This document shows, in pieces, positions 7,800 through 15,141 of a stretch of DNA of 64,000 nucleotides. The notes under the pieces were generated by a model. It was not told where the DNA came from, ran no database searches, and saw only the letters and a list, made by a program, of their open reading frames with translations. The stretch is from NCBI GenBank assembly GCA_947167135.1, contig CAMVGV010000001.1, forward strand, positions 1 through 64,000. The letters are read 5' to 3'. Origin of the DNA: an uncultured Lachnospiraceae bacterium (lineage in GTDB: Bacteria > Bacillota > Clostridia > Lachnospirales > Lachnospiraceae). The number at the start of each line of letters is the position of its first letter. Position 1 is the stretch's first letter. A program made the translations under genes and the position numbers.

Positions 7800-9218
7800 A
7801 TGAAGAAAAAAGAAATATACACGGGAACCGTTAAAGAATTAAAGTTCCCGAATAAGGGAATCGTCTGCACAGATGAAGGGGACGTGACGGTAAAAGGCGT
7901 CCTTCCGGGGCAGACGATTTCTTTCGTGCTGACAAAAGTGAAGAACGGCCGCTTCGAGGGGAGGCTTATGGAGGTCTTGGAGAAGGCTCCGGATGAAAGG
8001 GTGAGCCCCTGTCCCCATTTTGGGATCTGCGGGGGATGCACCTATCAGAATCTTCCCTACGGAGCAGAGCTCAGATTAAAGAATTCCCAGGTACAGACCA
8101 TATTGGACAGAGCGGTTAAAGGGAACTATGTATACGAGGGCATTATTCCTTCTCCCTTAGACGAGGAATACAGGAACAAGATGGAATTATCCTTCGGTAA
8201 TGAAGTTCTCGACGGTCCGCTTACCCTCGGAATGCACAGGGCGGGGCGTTTTAATGATGTGGTTACTGTTGACGGCTGCCGCATTGTTGACGGGGATTAC
8301 CGGCTTATAATCAGAAAGACCCTGGATTTTTTCAGTTCGCGAAACATTCCGTTTTACAGAAAGCATACGGAAGAGGGGTATTTACGGCATCTTGTCATCA
8401 GGAAGGGAAGGAAGAGCGGGGAGATACTTCTTTTGATCGAGACCACCTCGCAGCTTGACTTTGATATGGGGGAGTATGCCCAAATGCTGCTGTCGCTTGA
8501 AGGCCGTGGGGAAGATCCTTCGCTGTCGCTCAGGATGACAGCTGACGGGCTGACAGGGAAGTTTGCGGGTATTCTTCATCTACGTAACGACAACCCTGCG
8601 GATAATGTACAGGGAAGCGACATTACGCTTCTTTACGGCAGGGATTATTTCTATGATGAGATACTGGGCTTAAGCTTCAGGATCACACCTTTTTCATTTT
8701 TCCAGACCAATACCTGCGGCGCGGAGCTTCTTTATTCAAAGGCCCGGGAGTACGCTCTGTCGGTGATGAACGGGGACAAGGTACCGGTGATATTTGACCT
8801 CTACAGCGGCACCGGCACCATAGGGCAGATAATGTCGAAGGCCGCGGATAAGGTTATCGGTATCGAGATAGTTTCGGAGGCAGTGGAGGCTGCAAGGGAG
8901 AATGCAGCCGCAAATCACCTTGATAATACTGAATTCATAGCGGGGGATGTGCTGAAGGAGCTTGACCGTATAGAGGAAAAGCCGGACATCATTATTCTTG
9001 ATCCTCCGAGGGACGGCTGCGCCCCGAAAGCTCTTTCAAAGATCATCGACTACGGATGCAGACATATCATTTATATCTCCTGCAAGATTACAAGCCTTGA
9101 GCGTGATCTGCTTCCCCTTCAGGAAGCGGGCTACAGGGTCATTAAGGCCGCCGCGGTGGATATGTTCCCAAACACGGCAAATATCGAAGTCGCAACGCTC
9201 CTTGAGCGCGCGGGCTAA
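7800..9218 (+). CDS. rlmD: 23S rRNA (uracil-C5)-methyltransferase, RlmD/RumA family
   Basis: This SAM-dependent enzyme methylates a uridine in 23S rRNA (U1939 in E. coli for RlmD; paralogs RlmC/RlmCD act elsewhere). An N-terminal TRAM-like domain is followed by iron-sulphur cysteines Cys71, Cys77 and Cys80 (CPHFGICGGC) and a fourth at DGCRI. The C-terminal Rossmann domain has IFDLYSGTGTIGQI, ILDPPRDGCAPKAL and the catalytic Cys428 in YISCKITSLERDL. At residues of about 238-248 the protein carries EDPSLSLRMTA, which is encoded by a copy of the dispersed repeat and looks like an insertion in a surface loop. The specific target uridine is not certain. Confidence 0.88.
   Translation: MKKKEIYTGTVKELKFPNKGIVCTDEGDVTVKGVLPGQTISFVLTKVKNGRFEGRLMEVLEKAPDERVSPCPHFGICGGCTYQNLPYGAELRLKNSQVQTILDRAVKGNYVYEGIIPSPLDEEYRNKMELSFGNEVLDGPLTLGMHRAGRFNDVVTVDGCRIVDGDYRLIIRKTLDFFSSRNIPFYRKHTEEGYLRHLVIRKGRKSGEILLLIETTSQLDFDMGEYAQMLLSLEGRGEDPSLSLRMTADGLTGKFAGILHLRNDNPADNVQGSDITLLYGRDYFYDEILGLSFRITPFSFFQTNTCGAELLYSKAREYALSVMNGDKVPVIFDLYSGTGTIGQIMSKAADKVIGIEIVSEAVEAARENAAANHLDNTEFIAGDVLKELDRIEEKPDIIILDPPRDGCAPKALSKIIDYGCRHIIYISCKITSLERDLLPLQEAGYRVIKAAAVDMFPNTANIEVATLLERAG
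8511..8541 (+). repeat. Dispersed repeat arm inside the rlmD reading frame
   Basis: GAAGATCCTTCGCTGTCGCT followed by CAGGATGACAG is a near-match to the right arm of the intergenic element. It is read in frame as EDPSLSLRMTA. It contains a length change relative to intergenic copies (GCTGTCGCTC) that keeps the frame open. It sits between the central beta domain and the methyltransferase fold. Confidence 0.75.
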
Positions 9219-9253
9219 TGAAAGTCCGTTCCTTAAGATTTTCTGTATTTTCG

Positions 9254-9291
9254 TTCATTGGCTTTCTTCTTATGATACAATCAACGCGTTG
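9254..9291 (+). promoter_or_regulatory. Predicted promoter with palindromic operator for the Dlt-like operon
   Basis: An extended -10 (TGATACAAT, hexamer at 9276-9281) has a weak -35 candidate TTCATT at 9254-9259, 16 bases upstream. It is followed at 9282-9291 by a perfect palindrome CAACGCGTTG that would overlap the transcription start. The palindrome could bind a dimeric repressor. This is a prediction from sequence pattern only. Confidence 0.45.
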
Positions 9292-9301
9292 CGGGAAACG
9301 A

Positions 9302-9345
9302 ATCCTGCCTGCTGCTCCTTACGCAGGATATAGGCAGGGGTTTTT
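9302..9345 (+). terminator. Terminator/attenuator in the leader of the Dlt-like operon
   Basis: CCTGCCT (9304-9310) can pair with AGGCAGG (9332-9338), followed by GG and TTTTT, which resembles an intrinsic terminator. The same left strand, read as ATCCTGC (9302-9308), can instead pair with GCAGGAT (9323-9329), which would block the terminator stem. The structure ends 12 bases before the first gene. It may end rlmD transcription, act as an attenuator, or do both. Confidence 0.5.
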
Positions 9346-9357
9346 GAGATTTGTGTC

Positions 9358-10329
9358 ATGAACAAAAGCCGGATCACGAAAAACACTATAGACGGACTTC
9401 TGTTTCTGGGGATCCTTCTTGTTATATTCGCTGTTTCATCAAAGCTTGTAAAGCCTGACTTCGGCGAGGTCTATAATATTGTTCAGGTCACACAGAAGCT
9501 GGATTCCTTTGAAGAGGAGATACCGAATACCATTGATGTGATCTTTGCGGGAAACAGCGAGGTATACAGAACCTTTTCCCCGCAGCAGCTCTTTAAGGAA
9601 AACGGTATTTCCTCATACTGCATGAGTGAGAGCGCCCTTAGGCTATGTGATGCCCTGGAGCTCATAAAGGCTTCATATGATTCCCAGACACCGTCGGTGA
9701 TAGTCCTTGAAGCGGATACGATCTTTTCAGATGCCTATACGCATAAGGACGGCTATGCACTTCCGACGAATCTTATCGAGGATATCTTTCCCATATTCCA
9801 CTATCACACAATATATAAATCCTATGTGCCGAATTTTATTTATGATGACAGCGTACCCTTACGTACAGAGCACGCTCTCCGGGGCTTTGTTGAAACAAAT
9901 GAGGCCGTGCCCTATACCGGACCTCAGGATTATATGAGTGTGGGTGATCCTGTCGGGATCAATGAGGAAAGCAAGAAATATCTCGCGGAAATACGGAAGT
10001 TCTGCGAAGAGAAGAATGTACCTTTGGTCCTGACCGCCGCACCAAATGCGAAGAACTGGACCTATTCAAAAAATGAGGCTTTGACTGAATATGCCGAAAA
10101 GTACGGTCTTGACTTTGTTGATCTGAATATGCACCTTGAGGATATGGGCATTGACTGGGCAACCGATACCATGGACGGAGGAAACCATATGTCCTTTGAG
10201 GGCTCGAAAAAGACCACGGCATTTTTCGGAAAGTATCTTGAGGATAATTTTGATCTGCCCGATCACAGAGGTGATCCAGTATACGACGGCTGGGAAAAAG
10301 ATATCAAGGAGTATGGACTGTATCCGTGA
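9358..10329 (+). CDS. Membrane-anchored SGNH/DltD-like protein (MBOAT partner)
   Basis: This 323-residue protein has one N-terminal membrane anchor (TIDGLLFLGILLVIFAVSS) and an extracellular SGNH-hydrolase-like domain. Proteins of this type (DltD, AlgJ/AlgX-like) work with membrane-bound O-acyltransferases to move acyl groups onto extracellular polymers. Block I reads FAGNSEVYR, with Ser67 present but Asn66 where the usual GDS has Asp. The C-terminal block is DGGNHMSFEGSKK, again with Asn276 before His277, whereas the paralog at 24966 has GDS and GDH. Its stop overlaps the MBOAT start by 4 bp. It may be catalytically altered or purely structural. Confidence 0.7.
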   Translation: MNKSRITKNTIDGLLFLGILLVIFAVSSKLVKPDFGEVYNIVQVTQKLDSFEEEIPNTIDVIFAGNSEVYRTFSPQQLFKENGISSYCMSESALRLCDALELIKASYDSQTPSVIVLEADTIFSDAYTHKDGYALPTNLIEDIFPIFHYHTIYKSYVPNFIYDDSVPLRTEHALRGFVETNEAVPYTGPQDYMSVGDPVGINEESKKYLAEIRKFCEEKNVPLVLTAAPNAKNWTYSKNEALTEYAEKYGLDFVDLNMHLEDMGIDWATDTMDGGNHMSFEGSKKTTAFFGKYLEDNFDLPDHRGDPVYDGWEKDIKEYGLYP

Positions 10330-11921
10330 GTATTGGTCTTTTTATTGAATGTATAAGGTTATGGTGGGATCCGGTTTACTCGACCTGGATGTTTTTCGCC
10401 CTCTTCCTGCCGGTGGTGATCCTTCTTTATACCATCGTAAAGGAGGAAAAGCGTTATCTCGTGCTCCTTTTTTCAAGCTGGTTCTTCTTTATTTCTTTGA
10501 GCGGCTGGCTCTTTATCATTCACCTTGCTGAAACCGTTTTCACCTGGAAAACAGCGCTTTCGATACAGGCTGTAAGCGATGATCAAAGCCTTAAAAGGAA
10601 GGAAAAAAGCGCAAAGAAGAAGGGGGTACTGGTAAAGGGAATACTTTGCCTCATTTTTATCCTATTTATCCTGAAATATCTTGATTTTACGGGCTCGGGA
10701 ATAATCCGGATCATACATCTTCTACACATTCCTTTTCCTGAGTGGCGGATGTTAAATATCATCGCACCCGTGGGTATTTCCTACTTTACCCTGGAAGCTG
10801 TATCCTACCTCGCGGATGTGTACTGGGAGAAGACTGCTGCTGAAAAGAGCTATTCAAAGGTTGCTCTTTATATGGGCTTTTTCCCAACATTGATCGAGGG
10901 TCCCATCACCAGGTTTTCCGATATAAAGGATAGCCTGTTTAAGGGGCTGCCGGTGACCTACGACAATCTGACGGCCGGGTATCAGAGGATACTTCTCGGG
11001 CTTTTCAAGAAGCTTATGATCGCAGATCATCTTGCTCCGGCTGTGGATATTGTTTACGGACTTGACGAGATGAAGGGGAGCATCGCATTGTTCGCTGCCA
11101 TTATCTTCACGGTTCAGGAGTATATGGACTTCTCGGGCTCCATTGACATTGTTATCGGCGCTGCGAGGATCTTCGGAGTGGGCTTAAAGGAAAACTTCCG
11201 TCAGCCCTTCTTTGCGAAGAATGCTTCCGACTTCTGGCACAGGTGGCATATTACCCTCGGAACCTTTTTCCGGGACTATGTCTTCTATCCCGTGTCCGTG
11301 AGTAAGGGAGTGATGAAGCTTTCAAAAAAAATGAAGGACCGCTTCGGTATGGAGGTGAGCCGTCTGACCGGCCCGTCCATAGCAATATTCTGCGTATGGA
11401 TATTGAACGGGATCTGGCATGGTCCGAAGTGGACCTACATTTTCTACGGTCTCTATTACTTTGTGCTTATATTCACCGAAAATCTTCTGGAAAAACCTTT
11501 TCTTTCCCTCCTATCAAGGCTTAAAATGGATGAGACTTCGGTTCCGGTAAGGATATTCCGCTCCGTTAAGCTTTTCTTCATAGTGATCTTCGGGGAAATG
11601 TTTTTCAGGGCGGAAGCCATGTCACAGGGAATAAAGATGTTCACCCTTATCTTTACTGACTTTGATCCGGATGCCCTTTTAAGCGGTCTCGGGGAATACG
11701 GTATGGATTATCATGATTACCTGACTGTCATTGTTGCATTTCTTCTGATAATGCTCTTCAATGTGCTGAAGGAAAAGAATGTTCCTATTGACAGAAAATT
11801 CAAAGCTCTTCCAAAGCCTGTCCGCTGGGCGGCCTGGTATGTTATCATAATGAGTATAGTTGTTTTTGGTGCCTATGGCAGCGGATATGATGCAGCGAGG
11901 ATGATATATGCAAAGTTTTAA
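10326..11921 (+). CDS. MBOAT-family O-acyltransferase (DltB/AlgI-like)
   Basis: This multi-pass membrane acyltransferase of 531 residues resembles DltB, which takes an acyl or aminoacyl group from a carrier protein inside the cell and passes it to the outside. Family motifs are present: PVGISYFTLEAVSYLADVY, FFPTLIEGPITRFSD, NASDFWHRWHITLGTFFRDY, and the likely catalytic His of LNGIWHGPKWTYIFYG near residue 365. It starts at a GTG overlapping the SGNH gene and overlaps the ligase gene by 14 bp, so the three are co-translated. The close paralog at 26146 has the same length. The cargo is inferred from the downstream ligase and carrier protein. Confidence 0.87.
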   Translation: MSIGLFIECIRLWWDPVYSTWMFFALFLPVVILLYTIVKEEKRYLVLLFSSWFFFISLSGWLFIIHLAETVFTWKTALSIQAVSDDQSLKRKEKSAKKKGVLVKGILCLIFILFILKYLDFTGSGIIRIIHLLHIPFPEWRMLNIIAPVGISYFTLEAVSYLADVYWEKTAAEKSYSKVALYMGFFPTLIEGPITRFSDIKDSLFKGLPVTYDNLTAGYQRILLGLFKKLMIADHLAPAVDIVYGLDEMKGSIALFAAIIFTVQEYMDFSGSIDIVIGAARIFGVGLKENFRQPFFAKNASDFWHRWHITLGTFFRDYVFYPVSVSKGVMKLSKKMKDRFGMEVSRLTGPSIAIFCVWILNGIWHGPKWTYIFYGLYYFVLIFTENLLEKPFLSLLSRLKMDETSVPVRIFRSVKLFFIVIFGEMFFRAEAMSQGIKMFTLIFTDFDPDALLSGLGEYGMDYHDYLTVIVAFLLIMLFNVLKEKNVPIDRKFKALPKPVRWAAWYVIIMSIVVFGAYGSGYDAARMIYAKF

Positions 11922-13383
11922 GAGTAAAAATATAAAAAATGTACTTGATCTTCTGGAGGATGCCGCAGGGAAGTATACGGTAAAGACAGCCTACTCCGAT
12001 CAGGAAAGGAGCATAAGCTTTGAGGAGGTTCTTCTGAAAGCGAGAGCCGTCGGGACATACCTTATTAAACATAATACCGGCGAGGGGCCTGTGGCTGTTA
12101 TGCTTAAAAGGAGCGTTGATACCATAGTGGTATTTTTGGGTGTGGTCTATTCAGGACATGCCTATGCTCCGGTAGGCCTGGATATTCCGGATGAAAGACG
12201 GGAAAAGATATTAAAGCGGCTTCAGCCTTCATTTATCATTAATGAAGCTATGCTGCCCGGTATCTTCAATGAAAGGATAGACCGCACTCTCCTTGATGAG
12301 AAGAGGAAGGACATTTTGATGACAGATCCCTTATATGTGATCTTTACCTCCGGCTCCGGCGGGGATCCCAAAGGGGTTATCACATCGCATCTCTCCCTCT
12401 TAAATTACATTGAGGGCTACACAGGGGTTATGGGGATCGATTCGGGCGACGTGATGGCGGCCCAGTCTCCTCTTGACTATATCGCGGCCATAAGGGATAT
12501 CTATGTGCCGCTTTTTACCGGAGTGGAAGATGTGCTGGTACCGAAGGAATTTTTCATGCAGCCGGATGTGCTTTTCGATCTCCTGAATGAAAGAAGGGTA
12601 AGCTGCGTGGGCTGGAGTACCTCTGCCATATCGATCCTTACGAAGCTCAAAGCATTTAAGGACAAGAAACCGGAATTCTTACGGAAGATCTGCTTTTCCG
12701 GGAGCGTGATGAACGGGGCGGTTCTTCGGCAGTGGCAGGAGGAGCTGCCGGATGCTGTATTTGTAAATCAGTACGGGCCTACGGAAACCACAGCGAGCTG
12801 CACCTATTATAAGATCGACCATCCGGTGGAGGAGGATGAGATCATCCCGATCGGCATTCCCTATCCGGATTACAGGGTCTTCCTCATTTCAGAGGATGAT
12901 GCCCCGGTTAAGCAGGGAGAAGAGGGAGAGATCGCAGTTGCTGGAGCCGGAGTGACCTTGGGTTATATTAATGATCCTGAAAGGACGGCAGCGGCTTTTA
13001 CCTGTAATCCTCTGGAAAAGGCCTTTTATGAGAGGATCTACAGAACCGGGGACATTGGTGTTTTCCGCGAGGACGGACTTCTCATGTTCCACGGCAGGAA
13101 GGACAGGCAGATAAAGCATATGGGCCACAGGGTGGAGCTTGACGAGATAGAGAGCGCTGCCGCGGCCTCGGGAATAGAGAGGAGCGCGGCTCTTTATGAC
13201 GCAGACAGGGAAAACCTCTGGCTGTTTTATGAAGGTGAGATCGATACGAGAACCCTGGCACTTTCTTTGAGGGAAAAGCTCCCGGGCTTTATGGTTCCGA
13301 GGAAGATAAAGAACATGGATGCCCTGCCGCTCCTTCCCAACGGAAAAACAGATTTTAATACATTGAAAAGTATGATACACTAA
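11908..13383 (+). CDS. AMP-forming amino acid/acyl ligase (DltA-like adenylation enzyme)
   Basis: This 491-residue stand-alone adenylation domain activates a carboxylic or amino acid with ATP and loads it on a carrier protein. Motifs in order are: phosphate-binding loop FTSGSGGDPKG (around residue 145-156, differing from TSGSTGxPKG), NQYGPTETT near 287-295, RTGDIGVFREDG, GRKDRQIKHMGHRVELDEIE, and the C-terminal catalytic Lys480 in LPNGKTDF. Its length and its place next to MBOAT and SGNH genes recall DltA. However, the decarboxylase in this cluster suggests that the substrate may not be D-alanine. Specificity residues cannot be decoded by eye. Confidence 0.82.
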   Translation: MQSFKSKNIKNVLDLLEDAAGKYTVKTAYSDQERSISFEEVLLKARAVGTYLIKHNTGEGPVAVMLKRSVDTIVVFLGVVYSGHAYAPVGLDIPDERREKILKRLQPSFIINEAMLPGIFNERIDRTLLDEKRKDILMTDPLYVIFTSGSGGDPKGVITSHLSLLNYIEGYTGVMGIDSGDVMAAQSPLDYIAAIRDIYVPLFTGVEDVLVPKEFFMQPDVLFDLLNERRVSCVGWSTSAISILTKLKAFKDKKPEFLRKICFSGSVMNGAVLRQWQEELPDAVFVNQYGPTETTASCTYYKIDHPVEEDEIIPIGIPYPDYRVFLISEDDAPVKQGEEGEIAVAGAGVTLGYINDPERTAAAFTCNPLEKAFYERIYRTGDIGVFREDGLLMFHGRKDRQIKHMGHRVELDEIESAAAASGIERSAALYDADRENLWLFYEGEIDTRTLALSLREKLPGFMVPRKIKNMDALPLLPNGKTDFNTLKSMIH

Positions 13384-13413
13384 GAGCGATTTGGGCGGAG
13401 CGGCCTGTCATTC

Positions 13414-13596
13414 ATACACCTGTTTTTGGTTGTGCGTCCACTGGACGTTTTACCATTCTGAGGGCGGAGCCCCCACTGTCATTCTGAGGGTGCAGCCCCC
13501 ACTGTCATTCTGAGGGCGCAGCCCGAAGAATCTTAAGATCCTTCGCTGCGCTCAGGATGACAATAAGGGATGAGAAGATCCTTCGCTTAGGGTAAC
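13414..13596. repeat. Composite repeat with left-arm stutter
   Basis: The segment 13414-13472 matches part of the 177-bp composite element found at 23789 and 25894 (ACACCTGTTTTTGGTTGTGC then GTCCACTGGACG). It runs into three left-arm units (CATTCTGAGGGCGGAGCCC and variants, about 26 bp apart), one full palindromic element with CTTCGCTGCGCTCAGGATGA, and a final partial arm. It separates the ligase gene from the carrier protein gene inside what looks like one functional cluster. Confidence 0.8.
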
Positions 13597-13630
13597 GAGT
13601 AGATATATTAGTATAAAGGAGGTGGAAGTA

Positions 13631-13864
13631 TTGAGGGAAAAGATTCTGGAAATCCTTACAGAGGTAAGACCGGATATTGATTTTGAAAATGAAACCGAGC
13701 TTGTTAGCGGTAATATTCTGGAATCCTTTGACATCGTCCAGATAGTGGCAGAACTGGATGATGAATTTGATATCGAAATATCTCCAAAGGATCTGACCGC
13801 GGAAAACTTCAATTCCCTGGATGCCCTGGAGGAACTGATAGAAAGACTCTCAGGGGAAGGATAA
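13631..13864 (+). CDS. Acyl/aminoacyl carrier protein (DltC-like)
   Basis: This is a 77-residue phosphopantetheine carrier protein. The frame extends back to GTG 13622, but the AAAGGAGG at 13615-13622 overlaps that codon and fits the TTG at 13631. The attachment Ser32 lies in GNILESFDIVQIVAEL, the canonical helix-2 site. The protein is strongly acidic, as carriers are. It should accept the group activated by the ligase at 11908, and the decarboxylase starts 3 bp after its stop. A weak promoter (TATATT at 13604-13609) may give it separate transcription, since repeats fill the gap upstream. Confidence 0.85.
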   Translation: MREKILEILTEVRPDIDFENETELVSGNILESFDIVQIVAELDDEFDIEISPKDLTAENFNSLDALEELIERLSGEG

Positions 13865-13867
13865 GTC

Positions 13868-15058
13868 TTGAATACTCCGTATTATCTTTTTGATGCATCA
13901 AAATTCAGGGAGAGGATTGCTTTTATAAAGAGTGTTTTTCCGGATAAGGATCTGACCTTTTCCATAAAGGCGAACCCTTTTCTTCTTTCTGCGCTTCCGG
14001 ACAGGGATACCATCAGATATGTGGAGGTCTGCAGTCCTGGAGAGCTTTCTCTGTGCAGGGCTTCAGGGGTTCCCGGTGACAGGATACTTTATTCCGGTGT
14101 TATGAAGGAAGAAAGCGATGTACATGAAGCCTTTGAATACGGGGCTGCGATCCTTACGGCGGAGAGCAGGCGGCACTATGCTCTGATAGCAGCGGAGGGA
14201 AAAAGCTCCGGGAAAAGGGCAAAGGTGATCCTCAGGCTGTCCTCCGGCAATCAGTTCGGGATGTCAGAGGAGGATATTCTGGACATTCTTTCGGAGAGAG
14301 AGCGGCATGATGTCGACATCATAGGCATTCATTATTATTCCGGAACTGCCAAGACGAGGCTGAAGCAGATTGAAAAGGATATGAAAAATCTGACTTCCCT
14401 GCTGGAAGAAGCTGAGAGCAGGGCTTCCTTTGTCCCGGATCTTGTGGAGTACGGTCCGGGGCTTTCCTCAGAGTACTATGAAGATCCTTATGAAGAAAAG
14501 GACAGAGAATTGATAAAGCTCGTATCGGAGCCCATCAGGGAATTCGGAAGGAGGTACAGAACCGGTCTCGAGATGGGTCGTTTTATGGCAGCACCATCAG
14601 GTGCTTATTTCACCTCCGTTATGGACATAAAGCTTAACGGAGGCGCGAATTATGTGATCTGCGACGGGGGAGTGCATCAGCTGAAGTACCATGGACAGAA
14701 TATGGCAATGAAGGTTCCTCCTGTCTCACTTATCCGTGACGGCGAAGAGATATGGAGTACCGAAGGCCGCGGGGATCCTTTGGATCCCGGATCCAATGGC
14801 GCTCCGGGCGGAAAGCATTACTGTATCTGCGGAAGTCTCTGCACCACAGCAGATGTGCTGATCCGGGATATCGAGCTTCCGGAGCTTATTATAGGAGATG
14901 TTCTGTGCTTCGGAAGGTGCGGCGCCTACTCAGTGACCGAGGGGCCTCTTGCCTTTCTTTCAAGGAACATGCCCGAGATCTGGCTCCGTGACGGAGAGAC
15001 GAGACTCCTAAGAGAAAGCAGGGAGAGCTGGAAAATGAATACACCGATGTCATTCTGA
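13868..15058 (+). CDS. Fold-type III PLP decarboxylase (LysA/BtrK-like)
   Basis: This 396-residue member of the diaminopimelate/ornithine decarboxylase superfamily is distinct from the true LysA at 16982. Lys34 (FSIKAN) should bind PLP. The second domain has CGSLCTTADVLIRD (Cys321, Cys325) and the GAY motif (352-354), all decarboxylase hallmarks. It follows the carrier protein gene by 3 bp, a pairing known from BtrI/BtrK of butirosin synthesis, where glutamyl-carrier protein is decarboxylated. A related ligase/carrier/decarboxylase set occurs in exosortase-associated loci. The last residues (TPMSF) and stop codon come from a dispersed repeat, so the original C-terminus may have been altered. 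It starts at TTG. Substrate is unknown. Confidence 0.75.
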   Translation: MNTPYYLFDASKFRERIAFIKSVFPDKDLTFSIKANPFLLSALPDRDTIRYVEVCSPGELSLCRASGVPGDRILYSGVMKEESDVHEAFEYGAAILTAESRRHYALIAAEGKSSGKRAKVILRLSSGNQFGMSEEDILDILSERERHDVDIIGIHYYSGTAKTRLKQIEKDMKNLTSLLEEAESRASFVPDLVEYGPGLSSEYYEDPYEEKDRELIKLVSEPIREFGRRYRTGLEMGRFMAAPSGAYFTSVMDIKLNGGANYVICDGGVHQLKYHGQNMAMKVPPVSLIRDGEEIWSTEGRGDPLDPGSNGAPGGKHYCICGSLCTTADVLIRDIELPELIIGDVLCFGRCGAYSVTEGPLAFLSRNMPEIWLRDGETRLLRESRESWKMNTPMSF

Positions 15059-15119
15059 GGGCGAAGCCCGAAGAATCTTCCCAACGGAAGAAAGATCCTT
15101 CGCTTCGCTCAGGATGACA
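15048..15119. repeat. Dispersed palindromic repeat overlapping a stop codon
   Basis: This is a full element: left arm TGTCATTCTGAGGGCGAAGC, spacer CCCAACGGAAG, right arm AAGATCCTTCGCTTCGCTCA then GGATGACA. The TGA within CATTCTGA at 15056-15058 is the stop codon of the decarboxylase gene. Confidence 0.85.
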
Positions 15120-15141
15120 AAAAACAGAATCAGGAAACAAG

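Noticed and set aside
13604-13609. TATATT upstream of the carrier protein gene as a firm promoter
   Set aside because: The only -35 candidate (TTCGCT, 16 bases upstream) is a poor match, so it is mentioned with the gene but not listed as a promoter.
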